DNA from: Fimbriimonadia bacterium
GTDB lineage: Bacteria > Armatimonadota > Fimbriimonadia > Fimbriimonadales > Fimbriimonadaceae
NCBI GenBank assembly: GCA_030430755.1
Contig: JAUIKO010000001.1
Coordinates: 186,001 to 250,000 of the forward strand
Direction: 5' to 3'
Length of the DNA stretch: 64,000 nt
Shown here: in pieces, positions 27,080 through 36,875 of the stretch
Position numbering within the stretch: position 1 is the first letter of the stretch
How the letters are laid out: every line of letters begins with the position of its first letter
Position numbers and translations under genes: made by a program
Notes under the pieces: generated by a model
Databases searched by the model: none
Told to the model about the DNA's origin: nothing
Seen by the model: only the letters and a program-made list of their open reading frames with translations

Positions 27080-28585
27080 ATGATCACTTCCATGTATAAT
27101 GCAGACATGTATCCACGTCTTCAAGAAACTTTGGAACTGTATAAAGACTATGTAGCATTGAGTAGTACTAAATCATTACTCGATTGGGATCAGCAAGTAT
27201 ATATGCCAGTTCAGGGAGTTGAATTCCGTAGTCTACAGATGGGAGTATTAAGTAGATTAAGTCATGATATTTTAATGGGTGAACCATTACAGAAGAGCTT
27301 GGATTTAGTTAAAAACAACGCGGATCTTTCTCCCGATGAGATGAAAATTGTACATCATCTTACAAAAATAATATCTAAAGCAAAAAAAATCCCAGCTTCT
27401 TTTCAGGAAAAAAAAACAGTGTTATGCTCAAGAGCTCATGCTGCTTGGGATGAAGCAAGAAGTAAAAATGAATTTCATCTTTTTGCTCCATATTTAGAAG
27501 AGATGTTTCAAATCTGCAGGGAAGATGCAGATTACTTAGGTTATACAGACAACTGTTATGATGCATTGTTAGATCAATACGAAGAAGGAATGACTTCAGC
27601 TGATTGCTATAAGTTATTTGAGACGATTAAAAAACCTTTGACAGAGATGATCCATTTGCTTCCAAAAGATTTACCGGAAGGTATTGATCGAGTTTATGGT
27701 AAGGGAAATACTCAGGATGTGTTGAAGACTCATAAGGAGATATTGGAAGATATAGGGTTCGATCTTAAAAAAGGTCGATTAGACACTGCTACGCATCCAT
27801 TTTGTTCAGATATTTCTCCTAGTGATGTAAGGCTAACAACTAGAGTTATTGATTATATTTATTCTTCATATTCAAGTATGCTCCATGAAGCAGGTCACGG
27901 AATGTATGAGCAGAATATCGATGAAAAATGGAATGGAACTCCTATAGCTGGAGGTGTTTCACTTGGATTTCATGAAAGTCAGTCTAGATTCTGGGAAAAT
28001 GTCATTGGTAGGTCTGCTGGATTCTGGAAGAAATATTATTCTAAAGTTCAATCGTCTTATCCTATGCTTGAAGCAGTGCCTTTGGAAAAGTGGTTGAGAT
28101 ATACTAATATTGCTAAACCTACCTCCATCCGAGTAGAGTCGGATGAATTAACATACAATTTACACGTCCTTATCCGGTTTGAAATCGAGATTGCAGTATT
28201 GAATCATGAGATTAAAGTAAAAGATATTCCAGGAGCTTGGAATGAAAAAATGAAAAATTATCTTGGTATTGTCCCCAAATCGGATCGCGAAGGGTGTCTC
28301 CAAGATGTGCACTGGTCGGTAGGGAGTATTGGATATTTTCCAACCTATACTGTAGGTAATGTGCTTTGCTATCAAATTTTTGAGAAGATGAAGAATGATA
28401 TAGATCATATTCAGGACTATTTAGATAGCGCGAATTATCGACCCATATTCCATTGGTTATGCAAAAATATTTATCAATTTGGAAAGTATTATAAACCGAA
28501 AGAATTAATTCAAAAGGTCTGTGGAGAAGATTTAAATCCAAAGTACTTTTTAAAAGCTATGGAACAAAAATATTTGAATGTATAA
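27080..28585 (+). CDS. M32 family metallocarboxypeptidase (Taq-type)
   Basis: A zinc carboxypeptidase of peptidase family M32, 501 residues and full length. The zinc site HEAGHGMYEQ is at about residues 270-279, followed by HESQSRFWENVIGRS carrying the third ligand. Other conserved blocks are FEIEIAVLNHEIKVKDIPGAWNEKM, DVHWSVGSIGYFPTYTVGN and the start LLDWDQQVYMP. It acts on C-terminal residues of peptides in the cytoplasm and pairs functionally with the aminopeptidase C at 18.4 kb. Confidence 0.95.
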   Translation: MITSMYNADMYPRLQETLELYKDYVALSSTKSLLDWDQQVYMPVQGVEFRSLQMGVLSRLSHDILMGEPLQKSLDLVKNNADLSPDEMKIVHHLTKIISKAKKIPASFQEKKTVLCSRAHAAWDEARSKNEFHLFAPYLEEMFQICREDADYLGYTDNCYDALLDQYEEGMTSADCYKLFETIKKPLTEMIHLLPKDLPEGIDRVYGKGNTQDVLKTHKEILEDIGFDLKKGRLDTATHPFCSDISPSDVRLTTRVIDYIYSSYSSMLHEAGHGMYEQNIDEKWNGTPIAGGVSLGFHESQSRFWENVIGRSAGFWKKYYSKVQSSYPMLEAVPLEKWLRYTNIAKPTSIRVESDELTYNLHVLIRFEIEIAVLNHEIKVKDIPGAWNEKMKNYLGIVPKSDREGCLQDVHWSVGSIGYFPTYTVGNVLCYQIFEKMKNDIDHIQDYLDSANYRPIFHWLCKNIYQFGKYYKPKELIQKVCGEDLNPKYFLKAMEQKYLNV

Positions 28586-28692
28586 AAAGTGTGTATTTTT
28601 ATGAAGCTTACTTTGAAAGAATAAAAGTTTTTTTTAGAGGTAAGATGGTAATATTCATTCAGGTAATGGGATAATTAATAAAGGTATTATTT

Positions 28693-28941
28693 ATGTCAAA
28701 TGATATATTAGATAAATTAAAAGATATTGTTTCCAGAGAGTTAGAGATCAAAGCTGAGGATATAACTTTAGAGTCAAACTTGACAGATGATTTAGGTGCT
28801 GATTCGTTAGAAGTTGCTCAGTTGGTCATGAATTTAGAGGATGAATTTGGGATAGAGATACCCGATGAAGAAGTTTCAGATATCAAGACTGTGCAAGATC
28901 TTGTGAAATATCTAGAGAATAAAACAGATAATAAGGAGTAA
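28693..28941 (+). CDS. acpP: Acyl carrier protein
   Basis: An 82-residue acidic carrier of growing acyl chains in type II fatty acid synthesis. The phosphopantetheine attachment Ser lies in DDLGADSLEVAQLVMNLED (about residues 32-50), followed by the typical IEIPDEEVSDIKTVQDLVKYLE. fabF follows 23 bp downstream, a very common arrangement. The start is supported by AAAGGTATT just upstream. Confidence 0.97.
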   Translation: MSNDILDKLKDIVSRELEIKAEDITLESNLTDDLGADSLEVAQLVMNLEDEFGIEIPDEEVSDIKTVQDLVKYLENKTDNKE

Positions 28942-28964
28942 ACATACTCCGTTGATAGAGCAGT

Positions 28965-30191
28965 ATGAATCGCGTTGTTGTAACAGGTATTGGAATCGTT
29001 ACACCTTTGGGATTCAAAATTGACGTAGTTTGGGAAAAGTTACTTTATGGTCAATCGCCAGTAAAAAAGATAGCAAAGTTTATACCCAACAGTAATTATC
29101 CTCAGATATGTGCTGAAATACAGGACTTTGATTCCTCCGCATGGCTAGCTCCAAAGGAGGCAAGGAGAATAGATCCTTTTATAGCTTATAGTGTTGCAGC
29201 ATCAAAAATGGCTTTGCAAGATGCTGCGATCGATCATATTGTACATCAAGACCGGGCAGGTGTATGGATTGGATCGGGTTTTGGTGGCATCCATACACTT
29301 GTAAATCAGATTCATCGAAGCTATCATTCAGAAACTTCAAAAATTTCTCCTTTTACTATTCCTTATATGATTCACAACATGGCATCTGGGAAAGTTGCAA
29401 TCGATTTAGGGTTGAAGGGAATGAGTAATTGTTCTGTTACAGCATGTGCTTCTGGTGCAAACTCTATAGGAGAAGCAATGAGATGTATCCAAATGGGTGA
29501 AATGGATATGATGTTAGCTGGGGGTATAGATGCATCCGTACATCCTACAGTTCTTGCAGGATTTTCAGCAGCTGGAGCTTTAAGTAATAATACAGATAGT
29601 CCTGATCTGATATCCAAACCGTTTGATCGTGATCGCGATGGCTTTGTACTCTCAGAAGGTGGCGCAGTTTTCGTGCTAGAAAACTTAGAATCAGCATTAA
29701 AACATCAAAGAAGAATCTATGCAGAGTGTGTTTCATATGTTTCTAATTCTGATGCATATCATATTACATCTCCTGCTCCGAATGGAGAAGGGGCATATAG
29801 AGCGATGAAAACGTGTTTAGACAGGGGTAAGGTGCCAGCTGATAAAGTAACTTACTTGAATGCTCATGGTACTTCCACAAGACTGAATGATAAACATGAA
29901 AGTATTGCGATATTTGATCTATTTTCTGATAAAATAGCTGTATCATCCACCAAATCTATAACGGGTCATATGCAAGCTGGATCTTCCGCGTTTGAGGCAG
30001 CTGTAACCGTTTTAAGTATTCACAAAAATCAGATTCATTTAAATAAAAACTTTACCCATAGGGATCCAGAGTTAGCCCCTATTGACATCGTAAAGAGTTC
30101 AAGAGACACTTGTGTAGAATATGCCATGACAAATTCCTTTGGATTTGGAGGACATAACGCGTGTCTCTTATTTAAAAAATTCACAGGCTGA
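28965..30191 (+). CDS. fabF: 3-oxoacyl-[ACP] synthase II
   Basis: Condensing enzyme of fatty acid elongation (KAS II), 408 residues. The catalytic Cys is in SVTACASGANSIGEAM (about residue 163). The two His residues are in LNAHGTSTRLND and SITGHMQAGSS. The KAS signature SNCSVTACASGA and the C-terminal FGFGGHNACLLFK are intact. It is paired with acpP. It stops 5 bp before the convergent pseudo-receiver gene, leaving almost no room for a terminator. Confidence 0.95.
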   Translation: MNRVVVTGIGIVTPLGFKIDVVWEKLLYGQSPVKKIAKFIPNSNYPQICAEIQDFDSSAWLAPKEARRIDPFIAYSVAASKMALQDAAIDHIVHQDRAGVWIGSGFGGIHTLVNQIHRSYHSETSKISPFTIPYMIHNMASGKVAIDLGLKGMSNCSVTACASGANSIGEAMRCIQMGEMDMMLAGGIDASVHPTVLAGFSAAGALSNNTDSPDLISKPFDRDRDGFVLSEGGAVFVLENLESALKHQRRIYAECVSYVSNSDAYHITSPAPNGEGAYRAMKTCLDRGKVPADKVTYLNAHGTSTRLNDKHESIAIFDLFSDKIAVSSTKSITGHMQAGSSAFEAAVTVLSIHKNQIHLNKNFTHRDPELAPIDIVKSSRDTCVEYAMTNSFGFGGHNACLLFKKFTG

Positions 30192-30196
30192 CGGTT

Positions 30197-30529
30197 TCAC
30201 TTTACATGTGCTTTAAGGACATCCGATAACTTTTCAGATATCATGCCGTTTGTGACAACCTTATCAAAGCCAATCTCATTACCTAAAGAGAGTTTTTCTT
30301 TTTCTTTATGCCCAGCATGAGCAATACAGAAAACTCCTTTATCTTGCATTTGTTTCAACAGGGTTTGTAATGGAAACAGTGTCGATGACAGATTGAATAT
30401 AGCAATACTTGCATCTTCATAATCGTGAGACTCTTTCGTATAGAGGTAAGGTGTATGACCTAGAGCTTCTAATCTCTTTTTTAATTTGCCGGCCCAAAGT
30501 AAATTTTCTTCAAAAATAATGATTTTCAT
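30197..30529 (-). CDS. CheY-like stand-alone receiver-fold protein lacking the phospho-Asp
   Basis: 110 residues with an apparent receiver-domain fold. It has a beta1 strand MKIIIFEENLLW, an alpha1 helix KLKKRLEALGH, a hydrophobic beta3 strand ASIAIFNLSSTLF, a beta4 strand GVFCIAHAGH and a beta5 strand GFDKVVTNGM followed by a final helix. At the end of beta3, where response regulators carry the phosphorylated Asp, there is Asn (FNLSS), and the acidic pair after beta1 is Glu-Glu. It is therefore probably a pseudo-receiver. It lies 22 bp after rph in the same direction and is likely cotranscribed. The fold call is from pattern only. Confidence 0.6.
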   Translation of the reverse strand: MKIIIFEENLLWAGKLKKRLEALGHTPYLYTKESHDYEDASIAIFNLSSTLFPLQTLLKQMQDKGVFCIAHAGHKEKEKLSLGNEIGFDKVVTNGMISEKLSDVLKAHVK

Positions 30530-30551
30530 TTTTTCCTTTATAATTCTAAAA

Positions 30552-31280
30552 CTATTTCGTTGTTAGTAAACTGGATAAACTCTCTTCCTGAAGTGTGATC
30601 AGTTCATCGATTCCTTTTTTTCCTAGTTTTAGTAGCTTGACTAATGTTTCTACTCCAAAAGGCATCGTTTCAGCAGTGCCTTGTATCTCTACAAATTTTC
30701 CTGATTTTGTCATAATTACGTTCATATCGGCTTGGGCACTGCTATCTTCTTGATAATCCAGATCTAGAAGTTCATTTCCGCCAACTAAACCAACACTAAT
30801 AGCTGCAATTGGTTCAATAATAATATCTTGTTTAATGAGTCTTTTGTTTAATAGCCAGTTAACAGATTCTCTAAGAGCAATATATGCTGCAGTGATGGAT
30901 GCGGTTCTAGTACCACCATCAGCTCTAAGAACATCGCAATCTATGGTAATGGTTCTTTCGCCAAGTTTTTTTAAATCTACGACAGCTCTTAGGCTTCTTC
31001 CGATTAATCTTTGGATTTCCACGGATCTCCCATTAACTCCTCTTTGAGAATCTCTTTGAGTTCTATGGTGGCCAGATCTTGGCAACATGCTATATTCAGC
31101 AGTAATCCAGCCACTGCCTGAGTGTCTTAAAAAGGGTGGTACTTTCTCATCTATGGAAGCGGTGACATGAACATGGGTGTCACCTAATTGAATGAGACAT
31201 GAACCTTCTGCGTATTTATTATAACCAGCTTCTAGTAAACATGTTCTGAGCTCATCTGACGTTCTACCGTTATTTCTCAC
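30552..31280 (-). CDS. rph: Ribonuclease PH
   Basis: Phosphorolytic 3'-5' exoribonuclease that trims tRNA 3' ends. 242 residues from a GTG start giving [12 protein letters not shown]. Family signatures are intact: [61 protein letters not shown] and [23 protein letters not shown]. No rdgB/HAM1 gene follows it, although that is a common neighbour; a pseudo-receiver gene does instead. Confidence 0.97.
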   Translation of the reverse strand: MRNNGRTSDELRTCLLEAGYNKYAEGSCLIQLGDTHVHVTASIDEKVPPFLRHSGSGWITAEYSMLPRSGHHRTQRDSQRGVNGRSVEIQRLIGRSLRAVVDLKKLGERTITIDCDVLRADGGTRTASITAAYIALRESVNWLLNKRLIKQDIIIEPIAAISVGLVGGNELLDLDYQEDSSAQADMNVIMTKSGKFVEIQGTAETMPFGVETLVKLLKLGKKGIDELITLQEESLSSLLTTK

Positions 31281-31674
31281 AGATTTAGAATACCTTTTAC
31301 ACTCATCTAAAAAAATAAGTTTTTCTTTTTAAGTTGCAGCAATATGTGATTGAAGCAAGAATACTAGTCATTATTTTATAGATTAAGAGCGTTGATTAAT
31401 GGGATGATGTATTGAATACCATAAGGCAACAAATTCTGTTAGTTATTATTTTTTGCATATGTTTGAAAGGATGATGGTGGATGAAAGATAGTAAAACTGA
31501 TAGTAATACGTGGGAGTTGTTCTCAAATTATGATATAATCTTTAAAAAATTATATTTACTAGCAATGCCATGTTATTAGATATGGAATACATAAAATAAG
31601 TGATTTATAAGCTTAAATAGATGAAAGAATAGATATTTTTATTAGATTAAGATAAACTGGAATCAAATTTACTC
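31281..31674. other. 394-bp gap between rph and the ASCH-like gene, no gene seen
   Basis: Very AT-rich DNA with no open frame showing a ribosome-binding site or recognisable protein, and no tRNA or hairpin-plus-T-run. A TATAAT-like string near 31534 lacks a correctly spaced -35. It presumably holds the divergent promoters of rph and the plus-strand gene. Confidence 0.6.
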
Positions 31675-32025
31675 ATGATGTATGCATTAAACTTTTACTC
31701 TGAATTATACGAGGATGTGTTAAATAGTACTCGAAAAACCGTAACCATTAGGCTTGGAGATAAGTCTGATAAATATAAAACAGGTCACATTGTATGGGTA
31801 ACGGTTGGTCCTAGATATGGAAGACGTTTGAAGTTATATAGTGCCATCATAGATAAAGTTGAAGTAAAAACAATTGATGAATTATCTCCAAGAGATATTG
31901 AACGGGAAAATCCAGAGTTCAGAAATCATGATGATGTAATTGGATTACTGACTAGGATATATGGAGAGTTTATTACTCCCGCTCATAAAGTTACAGTTGT
32001 GTATTTTTCAAGAATCGACGAATAA
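31675..32025 (+). CDS. Small ASCH/PUA-like domain protein
   Basis: 116 residues that look like one ASCH domain: MMYALNFYSELYEDVLNSTRKTVTIRLGDKSDKYKTG with the typical basic RKTVTIRLGD loop, then a strand with VWVTVGPRYG and KVTVVYFSR at the end. ASCH domains are PUA relatives thought to bind RNA; no activity can be assigned. It is flanked by unrelated genes and convergent with the glycosyltransferase gene. Confidence in expression is good (full-length, own start), in function low. Confidence 0.7.
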   Translation: MMYALNFYSELYEDVLNSTRKTVTIRLGDKSDKYKTGHIVWVTVGPRYGRRLKLYSAIIDKVEVKTIDELSPRDIERENPEFRNHDDVIGLLTRIYGEFITPAHKVTVVYFSRIDE

Positions 32026-32081
32026 TTTTTGTCTTGAACTTAGTAAAAATCTCTCCAAGATGTATTCACTAGAAAGTACTT

Positions 32082-33647
32082 TCAGCCAGTTTCTAAAAGT
32101 ACTTTCTTTGTAATTCCTGCTTCGATTTTATATTCCGATAGAATATCTTTTTGCTTTTGATAATGGTGTAAATGGAGTGCAGGGCACACCGTATCAACAT
32201 AGAGTGGAATACCTAGGCTACTTGCACGAATAGAGAAGTGAACATCTTCACTATCAAAGGATATATTTGGTATTCGATGGAAATGGATAGGCATAGAAAG
32301 AGCATCTTTTCTAATTAGGGTGCACGCACCTACACCTCCCACTTGCATAATACCTGGCAACATTAGAGCATCGAGAATTTGTGATTTTCTAGATTCTGAA
32401 TCGATATCTTCTTTATTCTCGTAATTTCCAATCCAGTATCTAAGTTTATTGTCGTACATCCAAACTTGAGGATCTCCTGTTCTATCATCCCAAACAATTT
32501 CTGATAATAAGGGTTTATCACAGGCGATTAGATGTTTTAAAGTTCTTGTGTGCACGAGTATATCTGCATCAATTAAAAAAACATAATCTGCTTTCATTTG
32601 TCTTGCGTGAGCTAGGATCATATTTTTCATTTCTGCAACTCGAAACTCTTTGTTCCAGTTCCAGTTTTTATCTAGAGTGTCTTTTTCTTTTCGAGTTTCT
32701 TCTTGAGGAATAATTTGCAGGGTAGTCTTCTCGGTTTTTCTTGAAAATAGCTCCAACAAACCTCTGGAGACATTTTCCGTATTATCATCTATAAATAAAT
32801 AGTGAGCATCTAAGCCATTTGTGTCTAAATTCATGAGAGAATGAATAAACTCAGCTAGAATTTCAGGTGATTGATGGACCGTAGATCCTATAAGAACTTT
32901 AGGATGATGACAAATCTCTTCTTTCCATTCTATTAAATTTGGATTTGGAGCAACAATGGATTTATATTGATCCAGTGAACCATATTTACCTACGGGATCT
33001 TTTTCTAAATAATAATCGTATTTTTTTAATTGATCAACAGGATCCATCCATCCAAGATGTTTAACTCTGATATCTGAGTAGTATGTTCTTAATGTTTTTG
33101 AATAGTTTAAAGGGATTCTTCCACAATGTTTAGGGGTATCTAGCCATTCTGCTTCTAACCCGACATTTCTAACTAGAAAGGTTTTATAGAAGTGGTGAGC
33201 TTGCCAGTTTTTATCTTCTCGATAAGTTTCTCTTGAATTCCAAAAATCATATAATCTAAAGGCATAAGCGTCATATTCACAGCTATGAATCATTTCTTTA
33301 ACTTGATGGATCATAGCATCTTCATATACTTCGTCAGCATCTACTGTAAGTATCCAGTCTGGATTTCTTTTGACAGTTTCATTCCATGCTAATCTTCTTA
33401 ATTCAACCTCATTCTCGAATAATGATTCCTTAAGTTCTATTACAAATGCTTTATCATAATATTTACATATTTCTGGTGTGTCATCTGTGCTTGCATCATC
33501 AATGATGACCATTTCATCTACATATTGATTTAAATGGTCTAGGCACTCCCTGAGATATCGCCTAGATTCATTTCTTACGATCATCATGGCTATAAGTTTT
33601 TGCTTGTTGGAAATCTTATTCTGATTATGAGTTACTTGTTCAAACAT
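32082..33647 (-). CDS. Bifunctional glycosyltransferase, two GT-A domains
   Basis: 521 residues with two glycosyltransferase-like halves. The N-terminal half is a family 2 domain (LIAMMIVRNESRRYLRECL, VIIDDASTDDT, ILTVDADEVYED; about residues 15-120). The C-terminal half (about 255-505) has VLIGSTVHQSPEILAEF, YLFIDDNTEN and the DxD-like FLIDADILV (near residue 360). No membrane segment is seen, so it is probably cytoplasmic or peripheral. Its start overlaps the upstream glycosyltransferase by 16 bp, so it is the last gene of a coupled operon that likely builds a surface glycan or glycosylates a protein. Donor and acceptor are unknown. Confidence 0.85.
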   Translation of the reverse strand: MFEQVTHNQNKISNKQKLIAMMIVRNESRRYLRECLDHLNQYVDEMVIIDDASTDDTPEICKYYDKAFVIELKESLFENEVELRRLAWNETVKRNPDWILTVDADEVYEDAMIHQVKEMIHSCEYDAYAFRLYDFWNSRETYREDKNWQAHHFYKTFLVRNVGLEAEWLDTPKHCGRIPLNYSKTLRTYYSDIRVKHLGWMDPVDQLKKYDYYLEKDPVGKYGSLDQYKSIVAPNPNLIEWKEEICHHPKVLIGSTVHQSPEILAEFIHSLMNLDTNGLDAHYLFIDDNTENVSRGLLELFSRKTEKTTLQIIPQEETRKEKDTLDKNWNWNKEFRVAEMKNMILAHARQMKADYVFLIDADILVHTRTLKHLIACDKPLLSEIVWDDRTGDPQVWMYDNKLRYWIGNYENKEDIDSESRKSQILDALMLPGIMQVGGVGACTLIRKDALSMPIHFHRIPNISFDSEDVHFSIRASSLGIPLYVDTVCPALHLHHYQKQKDILSEYKIEAGITKKVLLETG

Positions 33648-34579
33648 ATTTTTTCCTCGATTATATTTCTATCTATGTTAGAAGAGTCTTGATGATTTAT
33701 AGAATCACTTGGAGTGTATTCTTGCATAGGCCATTCACTAAAGATAGTTCTATACTCTTTTTTTGTTCTTAAATCTACTGTTTCCATGAGTTCCATTTCT
33801 AGATCACGTTCTAGTTGACCCATATTCTTAGGATAAGGACAGTATTGACGCTTGTTTTCAGGCATATAGTAGTATTGCTTTAATCTTCTTTCAATCATTT
33901 CGGGTGTCCATGGACTATACACATACCAGAGAATGAGTGCCATGGGCATCGGATATATAAAAGGATGACCAAGATAATGAATACCATTTCCTCCTAGGAT
34001 AGGAGATTTAAAATTTCCATCATGGTGTCTGTGCAAAACTCTACTTCGATATCTTTCAATACCAGGATAAGAAAAAGTGAATCTAGCTTGAGTTGTTCGG
34101 TCTCTTTCTATATATCCGTGATATCTTTGAGAGACAAGTGGTTTATCATATGTTAAATCATTCGAGTTATAGTATCCTCTAGGATCAGCCATATTTATCC
34201 CTAAAGGTGCATATCCCCAGGCATTATCTGCCTCTAATGCCATGAGAAGGATATCCATATCTCTCGTACAGAAAAACTCAGAAGGGTTTACATTTAATTT
34301 CCAACAACCTGGATAGAGTCTCTCATAATCAAGAGTTTCTTGCATATCATCGCGTACAAAAAATTCTTTATCTTCGTGTCTGATGATCTCCCAATCGGGT
34401 GCATACTCTCTTACAATATCAGCTGTATGATCTTTAGATCCACAGTCAATTAATATACCGTGATCAAATAATTTTACATGGTGCTGAATCCACCACGGCA
34501 TTAGATATGCTTCATTTGTAAATCTAGTGATAATAATTGCTGGGTTTCTTTTCTTTTTTTTATTTAGGACTCCTGTCAT
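33632..34579 (-). CDS. Glycosyltransferase family 2-like protein (Glyco_tranf_2_4 type)
   Basis: 315 residues. It starts with basic residues (LNKKKKRNPAIIITRFTNE) and has WWIQHHVKLFDHGILIDCGSKDHT, in which DCGSKDHT matches the nucleotide-sugar region of GT2-like enzymes. The sequence CTRDMDILLMALEAD stands where a DxD metal motif is expected. Conserved-looking His-rich segments follow (RVLHRHHDG, GIHYLGHPFIYP). It overlaps both neighbours (ATGA with the upstream gene, 16 bp with the downstream gene), showing translational coupling. The role is inferred as one step of a glycan assembly line. Confidence 0.82.
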   Translation of the reverse strand: MTGVLNKKKKRNPAIIITRFTNEAYLMPWWIQHHVKLFDHGILIDCGSKDHTADIVREYAPDWEIIRHEDKEFFVRDDMQETLDYERLYPGCWKLNVNPSEFFCTRDMDILLMALEADNAWGYAPLGINMADPRGYYNSNDLTYDKPLVSQRYHGYIERDRTTQARFTFSYPGIERYRSRVLHRHHDGNFKSPILGGNGIHYLGHPFIYPMPMALILWYVYSPWTPEMIERRLKQYYYMPENKRQYCPYPKNMGQLERDLEMELMETVDLRTKKEYRTIFSEWPMQEYTPSDSINHQDSSNIDRNIIEEKICLNK

Positions 34580-36834
34580 AGTGGTACTCCTGTGCTTATG
34601 CGATCTCCAATATATGATTCAGTTTTCGGTAATAATGATAGGGGGATTTCTTTATTTTCTTTTTGGCACTCTCTTCGGAATAATTCTTCCCAGTGGCTCT
34701 TAACTTGAAAAATGTTTATTGCTTCATATGTATCGAGTAATTTAAGAAAATTCTGATCATCATATTTAAGCTTTAGCTTGTTATAAACCGTTTCTGAATC
34801 GTTAAAATATTCTGATCTGAATTTGATTTTAGAATGAATAGGACATTTTTCTGGATGGACCTCGTTAAGGATACAGCTGAAAGATTTAAGTATAGACAAT
34901 TTTCGGGCTTTAAATTCCTGGAAAATCTCAATGCTCCACAAATGTTGCGTAAGGGATGTCATATGGTTTAGAATCTCTTTTAAAATATCGGTTTTCACTG
35001 CAAAACAGGATTGTCCTAATCCTGAATATATCGCATGTTTTCCAAGATAAACTTGCTGTAGTAGTTGTTCAAGTTCTTGGAGTGTCCATTCTCCACACAC
35101 CCATTTTGGTACAAAAGATTTGTAATGATTTTCAAGTTCATGATGAAGGATGGGAAGAAAAATATTTTCATTAGATTGTTGTGCATACTCTATCAGTGAC
35201 ATGAATTCTGAAGATGCAATATCTAAATTTGAAGATAATATCATACAACATTCATGGCTAGCCATTGAGAGTGCTTTTTTAAAGCTTTCTAGCATATTGT
35301 TAGAATGATAAAGAACTTGTTGAACTTTTATCTCTTTAAAATTATCACAAATCCGAGCAAGATCTTCTAATCCTTCGGGATTGTTCTGAAGGATGATAAA
35401 TTCGGATCCTTTAGGGATAAAAGGTAGTGTTTTTTCGATGGATTCAGATACAGAGTATTGAGGATCCAGAAGATAAATAAACGTGGCAGGTGGATGGATT
35501 CTCGATTCTCTACTCTTTTTTCTAGCAGAAAGAATATATCTGTTTGTTAGAAGATGTTTACTGAGCTGCTCTTTGCTGAGTTGAGTTAAGCCCTCTAAAA
35601 TAGATAAGGACTCATAAATTTTACTATTTGATTCTTTCTGATAATCATATTTCTCAACTAAAAAGCCTTCGTTCTGTAAAGTTGTTTGAAGAGTATTAGG
35701 ATCATAAATAAAAGAATTCTCTCGAAAAATGGACATCCTGTTGGATATTTTTGTTCCCGACATTGATAACTTAATGATGTTCTGCCAGTAAGAAGGGTTT
35801 TTTTGTATAAAGAGTATTTCTCCCTGATCAGACAATAGCAACTCAAGCGATTCTTTTAAATGCTGATTCATAAATGTTTTATTTAAAAAATCAAAGGATA
35901 GGATGCGATCAAATTTTTTATTCGATGCAGTTATAGTATCTAAGTCATGGAGTGAATAAGCAATAGGGATGTTCGCATTAACGATTTGATTTGTAAACGA
36001 TTCTGAAAGAGAATCGTTTAATGTTAACAGAAGTATTGATCCTTGGGAATGATGAATGATATCGGATAAAAGTTTTTCATTTAAAGAGATCTCTTGATGA
36101 ATACTTTTTTGTTCGTCTTCGGTTATGTTATTTTCTGGCCCTTGGTACTTGTCGGCTTTTGTAAACACCATTCCTATCTGAATCCAATCATTGCCTTGAA
36201 TTTCTTGGATACCGAGGGTCTGAAACCACTGAGATAATTTTTGTGGTATATTGCTAGCGATACTAATGGTAGGTATATTACTAGATAATTGAAATCCTGC
36301 TTTAGCAAATATATGACTTAATTCAGCTAATCTTAGGATATTTCGAGTCTCTTTTGATATAAAATTCTTTGATTTATGTGGTAGGTAGCCATAGATTAAA
36401 CTGAGGATATGTGACCAATGATTATAGTTGGGATAACTGCATAAGAGTCGACCATGGCTCTTTAGTTTGTGGTTTAAGGTGGTTAAAAAATCATTGATGT
36501 TTTCAATATATTCTATACACTCTTTTATGATAATACAGTCGAAATAGTTATCTGGAATATGATCATAAAAATGACCGCGCGTATCCATTAGAATATGCTT
36601 ATGATAATCTTTATGCTCTTGGTTGAGTGGATCCTCGGTAAAGGAAACTCTCCATATTTCGGTATCATGTTCTGATCGTAATTTCCAGACTTTTTTTGAA
36701 GAAATATTTGTTTTGCTAATCTCTAAAACGGTAATAGCATTTTCTGGAAACGTATAGGGAAGCATGCTGAGCCCATCTGGCATCCCTGCTTGAGGGTTTA
36801 TCATAGCTCTCTCATAGAAGTTTTGGAAATACAT
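34576..36834 (-). CDS. Tandem methyltransferase-like plus glycosyltransferase-like protein
   Basis: 752 residues. Residues about 25-200 resemble a SAM methyltransferase of type 11: YFDCIIIKECIEYIENINDFL, then LKSHGRLLCSYPNYNHWSH. The usual glycine-rich SAM loop is degenerate (VLEISKTN). A second similar unit covers about 235-420 (FDRILSFDFL, LLSDQGEILFIQKNPSYWQ), also without a clean SAM loop. The C-terminal third (about 450-650) is GT2-like (PATFIYLLDP, EFIILQNNPEG, CCMILSSNLDIASS). It heads the three-gene operon. Whether the methyltransferase halves are active is doubtful. Confidence 0.75.
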   Translation of the reverse strand: MYFQNFYERAMINPQAGMPDGLSMLPYTFPENAITVLEISKTNISSKKVWKLRSEHDTEIWRVSFTEDPLNQEHKDYHKHILMDTRGHFYDHIPDNYFDCIIIKECIEYIENINDFLTTLNHKLKSHGRLLCSYPNYNHWSHILSLIYGYLPHKSKNFISKETRNILRLAELSHIFAKAGFQLSSNIPTISIASNIPQKLSQWFQTLGIQEIQGNDWIQIGMVFTKADKYQGPENNITEDEQKSIHQEISLNEKLLSDIIHHSQGSILLLTLNDSLSESFTNQIVNANIPIAYSLHDLDTITASNKKFDRILSFDFLNKTFMNQHLKESLELLLSDQGEILFIQKNPSYWQNIIKLSMSGTKISNRMSIFRENSFIYDPNTLQTTLQNEGFLVEKYDYQKESNSKIYESLSILEGLTQLSKEQLSKHLLTNRYILSARKKSRESRIHPPATFIYLLDPQYSVSESIEKTLPFIPKGSEFIILQNNPEGLEDLARICDNFKEIKVQQVLYHSNNMLESFKKALSMASHECCMILSSNLDIASSEFMSLIEYAQQSNENIFLPILHHELENHYKSFVPKWVCGEWTLQELEQLLQQVYLGKHAIYSGLGQSCFAVKTDILKEILNHMTSLTQHLWSIEIFQEFKARKLSILKSFSCILNEVHPEKCPIHSKIKFRSEYFNDSETVYNKLKLKYDDQNFLKLLDTYEAINIFQVKSHWEELFRRECQKENKEIPLSLLPKTESYIGDRISTGVPL

Positions 36835-36875
36835 ACTATATGTATTGGATGATAAGCTGGTATAAATTAGGGGGA

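Noticed and set aside
32072-32106. AAAGTACTTT inverted repeat as terminator of the glycosyltransferase operon
   Set aside because: The right half is coding sequence for the last residues (KKVLLETG), the stem is short, and no T-run follows.
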